Positions 35,580-44,096 of a stretch of 55,940 nt of DNA are shown one piece after another. The stretch spans positions 1 to 55,940 of the forward strand of contig NZ_JACTUZ010000016.1 in NCBI RefSeq assembly GCF_014490445.1, read 5' to 3'. The notes beneath the pieces were generated by a model. That model was not told the DNA's origin and searched no databases. It was given only the letters and a program-made list of their open reading frames with translations. The stretch is from Pseudoroseomonas ludipueritiae. GTDB lineage: Bacteria > Pseudomonadota > Alphaproteobacteria > Acetobacterales > Acetobacteraceae. How positions within the stretch are numbered: position 1 is the first letter of the stretch; each line of letters starts with the position of its first letter. The translations under genes were made by a program, and so were the position numbers.

Positions 35580-37144
35580 AGGAGGGCTTCCGCCAATCCA
35601 TGGCATGGCTGCACACCTGGGCTGGCCTGCTGGTCGGTTGGGTGCTCTTCGCGGTCTTCCTGACCGGCACGGCGGCTTATCTGCGACCCGAGATTTCCTA
35701 CTGGATGCGGCCGGAACTCGCCCTTTCACGTCCCGGGCCAGGGAATGCGGCGGTGGCCGTGGCCGCCATGCAGGCGATGGCGCCGGATTCACCCAGTTGG
35801 TTCATCACCCTGCCTCATGAGCGGGAAACAACCACCCGGGTCTTCTGGCGCGACCCCAAGGCTCCCGGGCGCCGCTTCCGCGATGCCGTGCTGGATGCCG
35901 ATACCGGCAAGCCTTTGGCGGCGCGCGACACGCTGGGCGGCGACTTCTTCTATGTCTTCCACTTCCAGCTGCATTATGTCGGCGTGCTCTGGGGGCGCTG
36001 GATCGTCAGCATCTGCACCATGTTCATGCTGGTGGCCATCGTCAGTGGCGTCATCACCCACCGGCGGATCTTCGCGGATTTCTTCACCTTCCGCCCTGGC
36101 AAGGGCCAACGCTCCTGGCTGGATGCTCACAACGTCTGCGCCGTGCTGGCGCTGCCCTATCACCTGATGATCACCTATACCGGGCTGGTGCTCTTCATGC
36201 TGATGGTCATGCCCTGGGGTATCGACCGCGCTTATCCGGGCGGGCGCGCCGCCTTCAACACGGAAGCCTTCGGCAATGCGCCGCCGCGCCCGCGGGCCGG
36301 CATCCCCGCGCCGCTGGTGGCGATGACGCCCCTGGTGCAGGAGGCGCAGCGGCATTGGCAGGGCGGCCGCGTCGGCCGTGTGGTCGTGCTGAACCCGGGG
36401 GATGCCAATGCCTCCATCCAGCTCGTCCGTGCCGAGTCCGAGCGCTTGTCCTACAACCAGCAGAGCCTGACCTTCGACGGCACCACCGGCGCCCTCATCC
36501 ATGACAGCGGCACGGGCAGCACGGCGGCCGAGGTGCGCGGCGTGATGTATGGCCTGCATATCGGCCGCTTCGCCGGCCCCTTGCTGCGCGGGCTCTTTCT
36601 GCTCTCCGGCCTGGCCGGCACCGCCATGGTTGCCACCGGCTGCATCCTCTGGGCCGTGAAGCAGCGGCAGCAGGCGGCGCGTAAGGGGGGGGCGGGCTTC
36701 GGCACGCGGCTGGTGGAACACCTGAACGTCGCCGCCATCGCCGGCCTCCCCTTGGCCATGGCGGCCTTCTTCTGGGCGAACCGGCTGCTGCCGCAGCAGA
36801 TGCCGCAGCGTGGCGCCTGGGAGGTGCATGTCTTCTTCATCGCCTGGGGCCTCTGCCTGCTGCATCCGCTGCTGCGCCGCGGGCGTGGCGCCTGGGTGGA
36901 GCAACTCGCCGCCGGCGCCCTGGGCTTCCTGCTGCTGCCGGTGCTGAACGCGCTGGTTACCGAGCAGCACCTTGCCGCCACGCTGGAGCGCGGGGACTGG
37001 GTGCGCGTCTGGTTCGACCTGGGGCTGCTGGGCTGTGGCGCGCTGCTGGGCCTGGCGGCCTGGAAGGTGGCGCGCCACGGGCCGCCTGCCCAGCCGCACC
37101 GCGCCGCCTCGGCCCCACGTTCCCTGGCGGAAGCCGCGCCATGA
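35576..37144 (+). CDS. PepSY-associated TM-helix protein (iron-regulated membrane protein)
   Basis: 522 residues, GTG start overlapping the previous stop. The first helix HTWAGLLVGWVLFAVFLTGTAAYLRP is diagnostic for PepSY_TM proteins. A large periplasmic part follows, then a helix near 145 (WIVSICTMFMLVAIVSGVITHRRIF), and HNVCAVLALPYHLMITYTGLVLF. The C-terminal third carries several more helices. Family members include FsrB/PiuB-like ferric-siderophore reductases; the conserved His in HxW and in the HYVG and YHLM stretches could ligate haem. Function in iron acquisition is inferred from family and the upstream Fur-like site. Confidence 0.87.
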   Translation: MKEGFRQSMAWLHTWAGLLVGWVLFAVFLTGTAAYLRPEISYWMRPELALSRPGPGNAAVAVAAMQAMAPDSPSWFITLPHERETTTRVFWRDPKAPGRRFRDAVLDADTGKPLAARDTLGGDFFYVFHFQLHYVGVLWGRWIVSICTMFMLVAIVSGVITHRRIFADFFTFRPGKGQRSWLDAHNVCAVLALPYHLMITYTGLVLFMLMVMPWGIDRAYPGGRAAFNTEAFGNAPPRPRAGIPAPLVAMTPLVQEAQRHWQGGRVGRVVVLNPGDANASIQLVRAESERLSYNQQSLTFDGTTGALIHDSGTGSTAAEVRGVMYGLHIGRFAGPLLRGLFLLSGLAGTAMVATGCILWAVKQRQQAARKGGAGFGTRLVEHLNVAAIAGLPLAMAAFFWANRLLPQQMPQRGAWEVHVFFIAWGLCLLHPLLRRGRGAWVEQLAAGALGFLLLPVLNALVTEQHLAATLERGDWVRVWFDLGLLGCGALLGLAAWKVARHGPPAQPHRAASAPRSLAEAAP

Positions 37145-37473
37145 TCGTGCTTGGCTTTGCGCTGGCCTATGCCGGCTTCAGCGCCCTCTGCCTGTCCATG
37201 GAGCGGCACCACGAACAGGTCTTCCGTCGCCGCCGCCTCCCGCCCTGGCGGCGGCGCGTCCTGGCCTATCTCGGCTGGGTGCTCCTGATGTCATCCCTAC
37301 CGCCGGTGGTGCAGGCCTTTGGCTGGGGCACAGGGCTGGCATTCTGGGCCGGCATCCTGACTGCCACGGCGATGCCGCTTGCCATGCTGCTCACTTACGC
37401 CCCGCGCGCGGCCTTGGTGCTGGCGGTCGGCTCTGTCCCGGCTGGCCTGCTGCTGCTGCTGGCTGGCGCCTGA
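37141..37473 (+). CDS. DUF3325-like small membrane protein
   Basis: 110 residues, ATG overlapping the PepSY stop (ATGA). Three membrane segments: residues 1-16, ~42-60 (VLAYLGWVLLMSSLPPVVQAF) and ~68-108. The start LGFALAYAGFSALCLSMERHHEQVF and the operon position match DUF3325, the usual third gene after DUF3649 and PepSY. Unknown function, presumed part of the same iron-related membrane complex. Confidence 0.82.
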   Translation: MIVLGFALAYAGFSALCLSMERHHEQVFRRRRLPPWRRRVLAYLGWVLLMSSLPPVVQAFGWGTGLAFWAGILTATAMPLAMLLTYAPRAALVLAVGSVPAGLLLLLAGA

Positions 37474-37518
37474 AGCTGGCTTAGCCGGCTGAACCGTCAG
37501 GCTAGCCGTCCAGCTTCA
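37471..37518. terminator. Hairpin spanning the ends of two convergent genes
   Basis: TGAAGCTGG at 37471-37479 pairs with CCAGCTTCA at 37510-37518, with an inner TAGCC/GGCTA stem. It begins at the DUF3325 stop codon and reaches into the last codons of the convergent Bug gene. Plausible bidirectional terminator. Confidence 0.45.
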
Positions 37519-38491
37519 CATTCGCCTCCCGCGCCACCCCGCGCCATTTGGAAATCTCGCTGCTGATGAAGGCGCTGAACTGTTCGGGCGTGCCTGGATC
37601 GGCAAAGCCGCCGAGCTGCACCATGCGTGCCACCACGGCGGGGTCGCGCAGAACGGCGACGGCATCAGCATTGATGCGGCGCAGGATCGCCGGGGGCGTC
37701 GCCGCCGGGGCCACCAGGCCGGACCAGCCCAGCGCCTCGTAATTCTCGATGCCGGCTTCAATGACCGTCTGGGTCTCTGGCAATTGCGGCGGGCGGGAGC
37801 GGCCGGTGGTGGCGACCGCGAGGGCGCGGCCGGCCTGGATCTGGGGCAGGGCGCTGGCCAAGCTGTCCATCATCAGCGGCACATTGCCGGCTATCAGGTC
37901 GGCCATGGCCGGGCCGCTGCCGCGATAAGGCACGTGCGTCATCCTCACGCCTGCCCGGTAGGCCAGCATTTCCATCGCCATGTGCTGCGCCGTGCCGGGC
38001 CCGGCGGAGGCGTAGTTCACCGCGCCCGGCTTCTCCCGCGCGCGGTCCAGCACGGTGCGCAGGCTGTCGAGCCCGGCTCCGGGGTGAGCGACCAGCACCA
38101 ATGGCAGGGTGAAGATATTGGTGATCGCGGCGAAATCCCGCTCCGCGTCATAGGGCAGGTTCGGCATCAGCGAAGGGTTGACGCCAAGCGTGCCCGAGGT
38201 GCCGACGGTGAGCGTATAGCCATCCGGCGCGGCACGGGCGCCTGCCTCCATGCCGAGAGCGCCGGCGCCGCCCGAGCGGTTCTCCACCACCACGCGCTGC
38301 GGCCAGCGTTTTGAGAGTTCATCGGCCATCAACCGCCCGAAGATGTCTGCCGCCTGTCCGGGCGGGAAGGGCACGATGAGGCGCACCGGGCGCTCGGGGA
38401 AGGCGGCGGCATCCTGGGCATGGAGGGCCGCGGGTGCGGCCACGGTGGCGGAGGCCATGGCCAGGAACGCCCGCCGTGTGCTGGTGAGCAT
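37502..38491 (-). CDS. Bug/TctC-type tripartite tricarboxylate transporter binding protein (1)
   Basis: 329 residues. The ATG at 38491 has AGGGAGA eight bases upstream and starts a signal peptide MLTSTRRAFLAMASATVAAP ending LHAQ. Bug hallmarks: FPERPVRLIVPFPPGQAADIFGRL, VVVENRSGGAGALGMEAGA, APDGYTLTVGTSG, the GPGTAQHMAMEML stretch and THVPYRGSGPAMADLIAG. These periplasmic proteins deliver carboxylates or other acids to a TctAB membrane pair. No tctA/tctB lies in this window. It is divergent from the GntR regulator at 38639, which probably controls it. Confidence 0.92.
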   Translation of the reverse strand: MLTSTRRAFLAMASATVAAPAALHAQDAAAFPERPVRLIVPFPPGQAADIFGRLMADELSKRWPQRVVVENRSGGAGALGMEAGARAAPDGYTLTVGTSGTLGVNPSLMPNLPYDAERDFAAITNIFTLPLVLVAHPGAGLDSLRTVLDRAREKPGAVNYASAGPGTAQHMAMEMLAYRAGVRMTHVPYRGSGPAMADLIAGNVPLMMDSLASALPQIQAGRALAVATTGRSRPPQLPETQTVIEAGIENYEALGWSGLVAPAATPPAILRRINADAVAVLRDPAVVARMVQLGGFADPGTPEQFSAFISSEISKWRGVAREANVKLDG

Positions 38492-38581
38492 GCTGTCGTC
38501 TCCCTGCTTCCGCGGCTTGGCGCCGCTTGCTTGCCGGCAGGCTGATCCGGCTTGACGGCGGCATCCTGTCACCGCCAACAA

Positions 38582-38591
38582 TGCATACGCA
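38582..38591. promoter_or_regulatory. Near-palindrome TGCATACGCA, possible GntR operator
   Basis: Imperfect 10-bp palindrome inside an AT-richer pocket of the divergent Bug/GntR promoter region. FCD-type GntR proteins often bind short GTATAC-like dyads. Weak evidence. Confidence 0.22.
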
Positions 38592-38638
38592 AATGGATTC
38601 TCGAGCGCATCCACCATTCGGCCCAAGGGGGCATCAAC

Positions 38639-39331
38639 TTGCTTCGTGACATCGCCACCCCGCCCGACCACCGCACGCCCACTGCCGCCGATCTCGCCCA
38701 TGCCCGGCTCAAGACCCTTATCCTGGACAATCACCTGCCCCCTGGCGCGCAGCGGCTGGAGAGCGAGCTGGCCGTGCAGCTCGGCCTGTCACGAACCCCG
38801 GTGCGCGAGGCACTGGTGCGGCTGGAGCAGGAAGGGCTGATCGCCATCACGCCGCGCCACGGCATGCGGGTGCTCCCCATCGCTGCCGGCGATATGCGCG
38901 AGATCTACGAGGTTCTGACCAGCCTGGAACCCATGGCCGCGGAGCTGCTGGCCCGCCGCCCGGAACCAGCATGCGGGCTGGACCGCCTGGAAACCGCCTG
39001 CACCGCCATGGAGCAGGCGCTGGCGGCGCAGGACCGTACGGCCTGGGCGGCGGCGGATGAGGCGTTCCATCTCGGCCTCGCCGAACTCTGCGGCAACCGG
39101 CGCCTCGCGGGCATGGTGATGCAGGTCTGGGATCAGTCGCACCGCGCGCGGCTCTTCACCCTGAACCAGCGCCCGCTGCCGGTGCGCAGCACCACCGAGC
39201 ACCGCCGCGTGCTGGAGGCCATCGCGGCGGGCGAGGCCGAGCGGGCCCGTGAACTCTACCGCCGGCACCGCCACCGCAGCGGCGTGGAACTCGTCTCCCT
39301 CATCGAACGGAGTGGCGTGACATGGCTTTGA
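38639..39331 (+). CDS. GntR-family regulator, FCD type
   Basis: 230 residues from a TTG at 38639 with AAGGGGG about eight bases upstream; an in-frame ATG at 38552 would give an atypically long N-terminus. Winged helix: ARLKTLILDNHLPPGAQRLESELAVQLGLSRTPVREALVRLEQEGLI (shown in parts: LPPGAQRLESELA, SRTPVREAL). The FCD effector domain spans ~85-215, with the metal-binding set in AADEAFHLGLAEL and the later STTEHRRVLEAI. Family members sense organic acids such as citrate, malonate or lactate. It overlaps the dehydrogenase gene by ten bases and is divergent from a Bug gene. Confidence 0.9.
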   Translation: MLRDIATPPDHRTPTAADLAHARLKTLILDNHLPPGAQRLESELAVQLGLSRTPVREALVRLEQEGLIAITPRHGMRVLPIAAGDMREIYEVLTSLEPMAAELLARRPEPACGLDRLETACTAMEQALAAQDRTAWAAADEAFHLGLAELCGNRRLAGMVMQVWDQSHRARLFTLNQRPLPVRSTTEHRRVLEAIAAGEAERARELYRRHRHRSGVELVSLIERSGVTWL

Positions 39332-40428
39332 GCAGCAACACGGTCCGGGTGGCGCTGATGCCCGGCGACGGCATCGGCACCGAGGTGACGGAGGCTTGCA
39401 TCGCCGTGCTGGAACCGCTGGCGCGGCGGCATGGGCTGGGCCTCGGCTTCGACAGGCTGCGCGCCGGGGCCATGGCCTATCGCGACACCGGCAGTGCCAT
39501 GGATGAGGCGACCTTCGAGCGCGCGAGGGATGCCGATGCCATCCTGCTCGGCGCCATGGGCTGGCCGGGCATCCGCTATCCGGATGGCACGGAGATCGCG
39601 CCGCAGCTCGACCTCCGTTTCCGCCTCGGCCTTTATGCCGGGGTAAGGCCGATCCGCGCCCTGCCCGGCGTGCCCACGGCGCTGGCGGACCCACGTGCCG
39701 CGGAGATCGACCTGGTCATCCTGCGTGAGAGCACGGAAGGGCTCTTCGCCGCGCGCGGGCGGGGCGAGATCATCGACGACCGCGAGGCGCGCGACACGAT
39801 GGTGATCACCCGCGCCACCACGGAGCGCCTCTCGGACTTCGCCTTCAACCTCGCGCGCCGGCGGGCCGCGCGGCGCGGGCGCAAGGGGCGGGTCACGCTG
39901 GTGGACAAGGCCAATGTGTTCACCGGCTTCGCCTTCATGCGCAAGGTGTTCCACGAAACCGCCGCGAAACACGCCGATGTCGAGGCGGCGCACCACTACA
40001 TCGATGCCATGGCGCTGGACCTGGTCCGGCGCCCCTGGGATTTCGACGTGCTGCCAACCGAGAACATGTTCGGCGACATCCTCTCCGACCTCGGGGCAGG
40101 GCTGATCGGCGGGATGGGTTTCGCCCCCTCGGCCGATATCGGGGACACCCATGCGGTGTTCCAGCCCAGCCACGGCACGGCGCCCGACATCGCCGGAAAG
40201 GGATTGGCCAATCCGACGGCCATGCTGCTCTCCGCGGCCATGATGCTGGACTGGCTTGGGGAGCGTGGCGCGGGCCAGAGCTGGGCGGATGCCTCCGCCG
40301 AGCTGGAAGCCGCGGTGGATGCCGCCTTCGCGGAAGGCCTGCGGACGCCGGATATCGGCGGCACCGCCGGCACGGCAGAGGTGGCGCGCCGCGTGGCCGA
40401 CCGTATTGGAGCGCCAGCCCAAGCCTAG
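39322..40428 (+). CDS. Isocitrate/isopropylmalate dehydrogenase family protein, tartrate dehydrogenase-like
   Basis: 368 residues. Motifs of the NAD(P)-dependent beta-decarboxylating dehydrogenases: VALMPGDGIGTEVTEA, ILRESTEGLFAARG (the substrate-binding Ser/Glu region), VTLVDKANVFT with the catalytic Lys, and DVLPTENMFGDILSDLGAGLIGG with metal-binding aspartates. FQPSHGTAPDIAGKGLANPTA binds the cofactor. The family oxidises 2-hydroxy acids with a 3-carboxylate (isopropylmalate, tartrate, homoisocitrate). The GntR-Bug neighbourhood suggests catabolism of an imported hydroxy-diacid, with tartrate or a malate derivative most plausible. Coupled to gntR. Confidence 0.88.
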   Translation: MALSSNTVRVALMPGDGIGTEVTEACIAVLEPLARRHGLGLGFDRLRAGAMAYRDTGSAMDEATFERARDADAILLGAMGWPGIRYPDGTEIAPQLDLRFRLGLYAGVRPIRALPGVPTALADPRAAEIDLVILRESTEGLFAARGRGEIIDDREARDTMVITRATTERLSDFAFNLARRRAARRGRKGRVTLVDKANVFTGFAFMRKVFHETAAKHADVEAAHHYIDAMALDLVRRPWDFDVLPTENMFGDILSDLGAGLIGGMGFAPSADIGDTHAVFQPSHGTAPDIAGKGLANPTAMLLSAAMMLDWLGERGAGQSWADASAELEAAVDAAFAEGLRTPDIGGTAGTAEVARRVADRIGAPAQA

Positions 40429-40614
40429 TGTGACAACGCCGGAAGCTCGTCACGAGGCGGATGATGAGGCAGTTGGGCGCAGGGCGGCTTCGCATAAGCG
40501 ACGGAGCCGAAGGCCGCCCGGTAGTATCGCAGACGCGCCTTGCGGAACTCAGGGGACGCGGAGGGCCGGTCCACCGCGACCGCTCAATACCGGATGCCGC
40601 TTCCCCCGCTCACA

Positions 40615-41592
40615 CTACTGGACCCGGATGTTGCGGGCGCGGATCACCTCCCGCCACTTCGCGTTCTCCGCGGTGTTGTAGGCATTCCATTCCTCGGGCC
40701 GCATCGTCTCGGGCACGGTCGCGAGAGCGGCCAGGCGCTCGCGTGTGTCCGGCGCCGTCGCGGCGGCCACGAAGAGTTCGTTGAGGCGGCGCAGGATCGG
40801 CTCCGGCGTGCCGGCAGGGGCGAGCACGGCGATGTGCTCCGCCACCACCACATCGAAGCCCTGCTCCTTGAAGGTCGGGATGTCAGGCGCGACGGAAGAG
40901 CGGTCGGCGCTGCTGATCGCGAGGGCGCGGAGGTCACCGGACTGGATCAGCGGCAGCACGCCGGATGCGGCCTGGATGATCATCTGCGCCTCGTTGGCCA
41001 TCGTCCCCTGCACGGCGGGCGCGCCGGCGCGGTAGCCGACATCCGTCATGGTGACACCTGCGGCGCTGAGGAAAAGCTCTGTCGCCAGATGGGTGGAGGA
41101 GCCGGTGCCTGAATTGGCATAGACCATGCGGTTGTCGGGCCGTTTCGCCGCCGCGACCCATTCGGCCAGGGTCTTGTGCGGCGAGTTCTTCGGCACGCAG
41201 AGAATCATCGGCTGGGACGCGATCAGACCGATACCGGCGAAAGCGCGGTCGTTGTCGTAGGGCAGGGGAAGCAGGTGTGGCGCCATGGCGTAGGTCGAGA
41301 CGGTGCCGACCAGGACGGTGTAGCCGTCTGGCCGCGCCCGGGCGACCGAGGAGAAGCCGATTGTGCCATTGGCGCCGGCGCGGTTGTCGACAACAAAGCC
41401 GCGGCCCGTGTCCCGGCTCAGACGCTCCGCCAGGATACGGGCAACCGCGTCCGTGGAACCGCCTGCGGCCCAGGGGACAACGATGGTGACATTGCTGGTG
41501 GGGTAGCTCGGGGCGGAGCCCTGCGCCCGCAGCGCAAGGGGAGTGGACAGCAGGCCGAGCGTGGCGGCGCCGAGGACACGGCGGTGCATCAT
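40615..41592 (-). CDS. Bug/TctC-type binding protein (2)
   Basis: 325 residues from the ATG at 41592 (GGGAG ten bases upstream). The signal peptide is MMHRRVLGAATLGLLSTPLA then LRAQ. Bug motifs: YPTSNVTIVVPWAAGGSTDAVARILAERL, FVVDNRAGANGTIGFSSVA, ARPDGYTVLVGTVSTYA, NSGTGSSTHLATELFL and DVGYRAGAPAVQG. It follows the AMP-ligase operon on the same strand after 138 bases, so it may be read from the same transcript or have its own promoter. No membrane partner genes are in the window. Confidence 0.92.
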   Translation of the reverse strand: MMHRRVLGAATLGLLSTPLALRAQGSAPSYPTSNVTIVVPWAAGGSTDAVARILAERLSRDTGRGFVVDNRAGANGTIGFSSVARARPDGYTVLVGTVSTYAMAPHLLPLPYDNDRAFAGIGLIASQPMILCVPKNSPHKTLAEWVAAAKRPDNRMVYANSGTGSSTHLATELFLSAAGVTMTDVGYRAGAPAVQGTMANEAQMIIQAASGVLPLIQSGDLRALAISSADRSSVAPDIPTFKEQGFDVVVAEHIAVLAPAGTPEPILRRLNELFVAAATAPDTRERLAALATVPETMRPEEWNAYNTAENAKWREVIRARNIRVQ

Positions 41593-41730
41593 GGTTCGTT
41601 TTCTCCCATCGGCCGCCTGACCTGGTGGCGCGACAAGCCAACACCTACTGGTGAGTTCCTTGGAGCGGCAAGCGGTTATTTTGCGGCACAGCAACGATTC
41701 GGCTCCCCGGCCAGCCGTCCGTCGCGCCGG

Positions 41731-43350
41731 TCACGCGGGGCTGAGGCCCAGCAGCTTCACCGCGTGCTCGACCAGCAGCCGCTTCTGGATCTTGGAACTG
41801 GCGGTCATGCCGATCTCCTCGAACCCATCCACCACCCGCACGTAGCGCGGCACCTTGAAGCCGGCCATGTTCTGGCGGCTCCAGCCGATCAGCTCCTCTT
41901 CCTCCAATCGCTGGCCCTCGTTCAGGATGATGAAGGCGCAGGGCACTTCCATCAGCCGCTGGTCCGGAACCCCCACCACCACGGCCTGCCGGACGGCGGG
42001 ATGACGGTTGAGAATATCCTCGACCTCGGCGGGCGAGACATTCTCGCCCCCCACCCGCACGATGTCCTTGGCACGGCCGGTGAAGCGCAGGCGGCCATCC
42101 CGGTCCAGGCGGCCCAGGTCGCCGGTGGCGAGCCAGCCCTCGGGGTCCAGGGTCCTCGCGGTTTCCTCGGGCTTGTCGAAATAGCCCTGCATGACGTTCC
42201 AGCCGCGCACGAGGATCTCCCCCTCGGCATCCGGCGGGCAATCCCTGCCACCATCCAGCGCGCGGATGCGCAGCTCAACCCCCGGCTCCGGCAGCATGCG
42301 TCCCTCGACGCGGATCTCCTCCGGCTCCCACCAGCAGGATTGCGACACGTTGGGAGAGGCCTCGGAGAGCCCGTAGCCCACCACGCATTCCCGCGCGCCC
42401 AGCTCGTCGATGATCCGGCGCACGATGGTGGGGGAGGCCGCCGCCCAGGCGCCGCGCAGCACCAGCCGGCGCCGTGGCCGGTCCGGGTGGTTCAGCAGCA
42501 TCAGCGCCATGGTGTCGTTGCCGGAGAAATGCGTGCAACGCTCTTCCTCCATGATCCGCAGGGCCTCGCCGGCCTCGAAGCGGTCCATGGTCACCAGCGT
42601 CGCCACATGCTGCAGGCAGGACAGGATGGACAGGGTGGTGCCGGCGACGTGGAAGAAGGGGCGCGCGCTGTGGAAGCGGTCGGCGATGCGCAGCCCCATC
42701 CGCCCGCCGGAGAAGAAGGCATCGGCGCACATGCTCCGATGCGTCAGCAGCACGCCCTTGGGGAAGGAGGTGGTGCCGGAGGTGTACTGGATCAGCAGCA
42801 CGTCGTCCGGCCTGCAGCACGGCGCCACCGTCCGCCCTTGCCCCGCCGCCAGGAAATCGGCCCAGGCGGTCGCGGCGGCGGGGACCTCCTGGCCCAGCAC
42901 CACCACCTGGCGCAGCTCCGGCAGCGCCGCATCCGGCAGGGCGGCATCCAGGCCCGGGCAGATGCCGCGCAGCATGCCAACGAAATCCACGCGCAGGAAC
43001 CTGTCGGACAGGATCAGCAGGCTGACGCGGGACTGCCTCAGGGCATAGGCCATCTCGGCCGCCTGGAAGCGCGTGTTCACCGGCACCGTCACAGCGCCCA
43101 AGGAGCCAATGGCGAGGAAGATCGCCACCCAGCGCGGCCCGTTGCCCATGCAGAGGCCGACATGGTCGCCCCGCCGCAGGCCGGCAGCGGCCAGGGCGGC
43201 GCGGACGGCCGCCACGTCCTCCGCCAGCGCGGCATAGGTGATGCGGCCGGCGGGCGCGACAATGGCCTCCACATCCGGCGCGATGACCACGGCACGGTGC
43301 AGCGCGGCTTCCGTGGTCAGCGGGCAGATGCCCTCCAGTTCCATGCTCAT
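41731..43350 (-). CDS. AMP-forming acyl-CoA ligase (class I adenylate-forming)
   Basis: 539-residue enzyme activating a carboxylic acid to its CoA thioester through an acyl-AMP. The phosphate loop is IQYTSGTTSFPKGVLLTH, the A5-type stretch is VGYGLSEASPN, the hinge is GWLATGDLGRLDRDGRLRFTGRAKDIVRVGGENVSPAE (seen in pieces) and the catalytic Lys lies in TASSKIQKRLL. Length and motifs resemble fatty-acyl or aryl CoA ligases; chain specificity cannot be told. It is the last gene of the six-gene operon and its ATG overlaps the preceding stop (ATGA). Confidence 0.92.
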   Translation of the reverse strand: MSMELEGICPLTTEAALHRAVVIAPDVEAIVAPAGRITYAALAEDVAAVRAALAAAGLRRGDHVGLCMGNGPRWVAIFLAIGSLGAVTVPVNTRFQAAEMAYALRQSRVSLLILSDRFLRVDFVGMLRGICPGLDAALPDAALPELRQVVVLGQEVPAAATAWADFLAAGQGRTVAPCCRPDDVLLIQYTSGTTSFPKGVLLTHRSMCADAFFSGGRMGLRIADRFHSARPFFHVAGTTLSILSCLQHVATLVTMDRFEAGEALRIMEEERCTHFSGNDTMALMLLNHPDRPRRRLVLRGAWAAASPTIVRRIIDELGARECVVGYGLSEASPNVSQSCWWEPEEIRVEGRMLPEPGVELRIRALDGGRDCPPDAEGEILVRGWNVMQGYFDKPEETARTLDPEGWLATGDLGRLDRDGRLRFTGRAKDIVRVGGENVSPAEVEDILNRHPAVRQAVVVGVPDQRLMEVPCAFIILNEGQRLEEEELIGWSRQNMAGFKVPRYVRVVDGFEEIGMTASSKIQKRLLVEHAVKLLGLSPA

Positions 43351-44096
43351 TCCGCCGCCTTCCCGAAGCCGGCCATGGTGCGGCGCCAGGCCCCTTCGGC
43401 CAGATTCTCCTCGATCGCCATCAGTTCCGTGGCCAGGGCGCCGCGCGGGTCGCGCTCCACGCCCTCGTCGATGCAGCGCTTGGCCTGCCGCAGCGCGCTG
43501 GCGGGTGCCGCGGCGATGACGCGCGCGATCTCCGCCAGCGTCTCCTCCAGCGCATCCACCTCAACCAGGCGGGACACCAGCCCGGCCTGCACCGCCTCGG
43601 CGGCGGAGAGGCTGCGGCCGGTGAACATCATGTCCTTGGCCAGCCGCTTGCCGATGATGCGCGGCAGGCGCTGCGTCGCGCCCACCGTGCCCCACAGCGC
43701 CTCCGGCGTGCGGAAGGAGGCGGCAGGGGTCGCGATGACGAAGTCGCAGGCCGCCGCGATCTCGCCGCCCGAGCCCACGGCGGCGCCCTCCACCACGGCG
43801 ATGGAGGGCATGGGCAGCCGCTCCAGCGCCTCATAGGCCACGAAGCCCTTCAGGCGGCGGGCGCGGACCTGGTCCTCGTCCATGCCCTTGCGCTCCTTCA
43901 GGTCCGCGCCGGCGCAGAAGACGGGGCCATGGGCGCGCACCAGGACCAGCTTCGCCTCCTCCGCCACGGCGCGGCGGGCACCGGCCAGCAGCGCCTCGGC
44001 CATGGCGGTGTTCAGGGCGTTGCGCGCCTCCGGCCGGTTCAGGGTCAGGGTGACGACGCCGTCTTCCGTCTTCGCCCACAGCACAGCTTCGGTCAT
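43347..44096 (-). CDS. Enoyl-CoA hydratase/isomerase family protein (1)
   Basis: 249-residue crotonase-fold enzyme. The oxyanion-hole segments are GPVFCAGADLKERK and VEGAAVGSGGEIAAACD. Both catalytic glutamates of hydratases appear to be present: Glu in SGGEIA and Glu in FRTPEALWG. It most probably hydrates a 2-enoyl-CoA. Coupled to the ligase and CoA-transferase genes by 4-base overlaps on each side. Confidence 0.92.
   Translation of the reverse strand: MTEAVLWAKTEDGVVTLTLNRPEARNALNTAMAEALLAGARRAVAEEAKLVLVRAHGPVFCAGADLKERKGMDEDQVRARRLKGFVAYEALERLPMPSIAVVEGAAVGSGGEIAAACDFVIATPAASFRTPEALWGTVGATQRLPRIIGKRLAKDMMFTGRSLSAAEAVQAGLVSRLVEVDALEETLAEIARVIAAAPASALRQAKRCIDEGVERDPRGALATELMAIEENLAEGAWRRTMAGFGKAAE

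Noticed and set aside
41176-43836. 886-codon plus-strand frame across the Bug, ligase and hydratase genes
   Set aside because: Antisense shadow: His/Gln/Gly/Ala-rich and motif-free, while the minus strand encodes three clear families.
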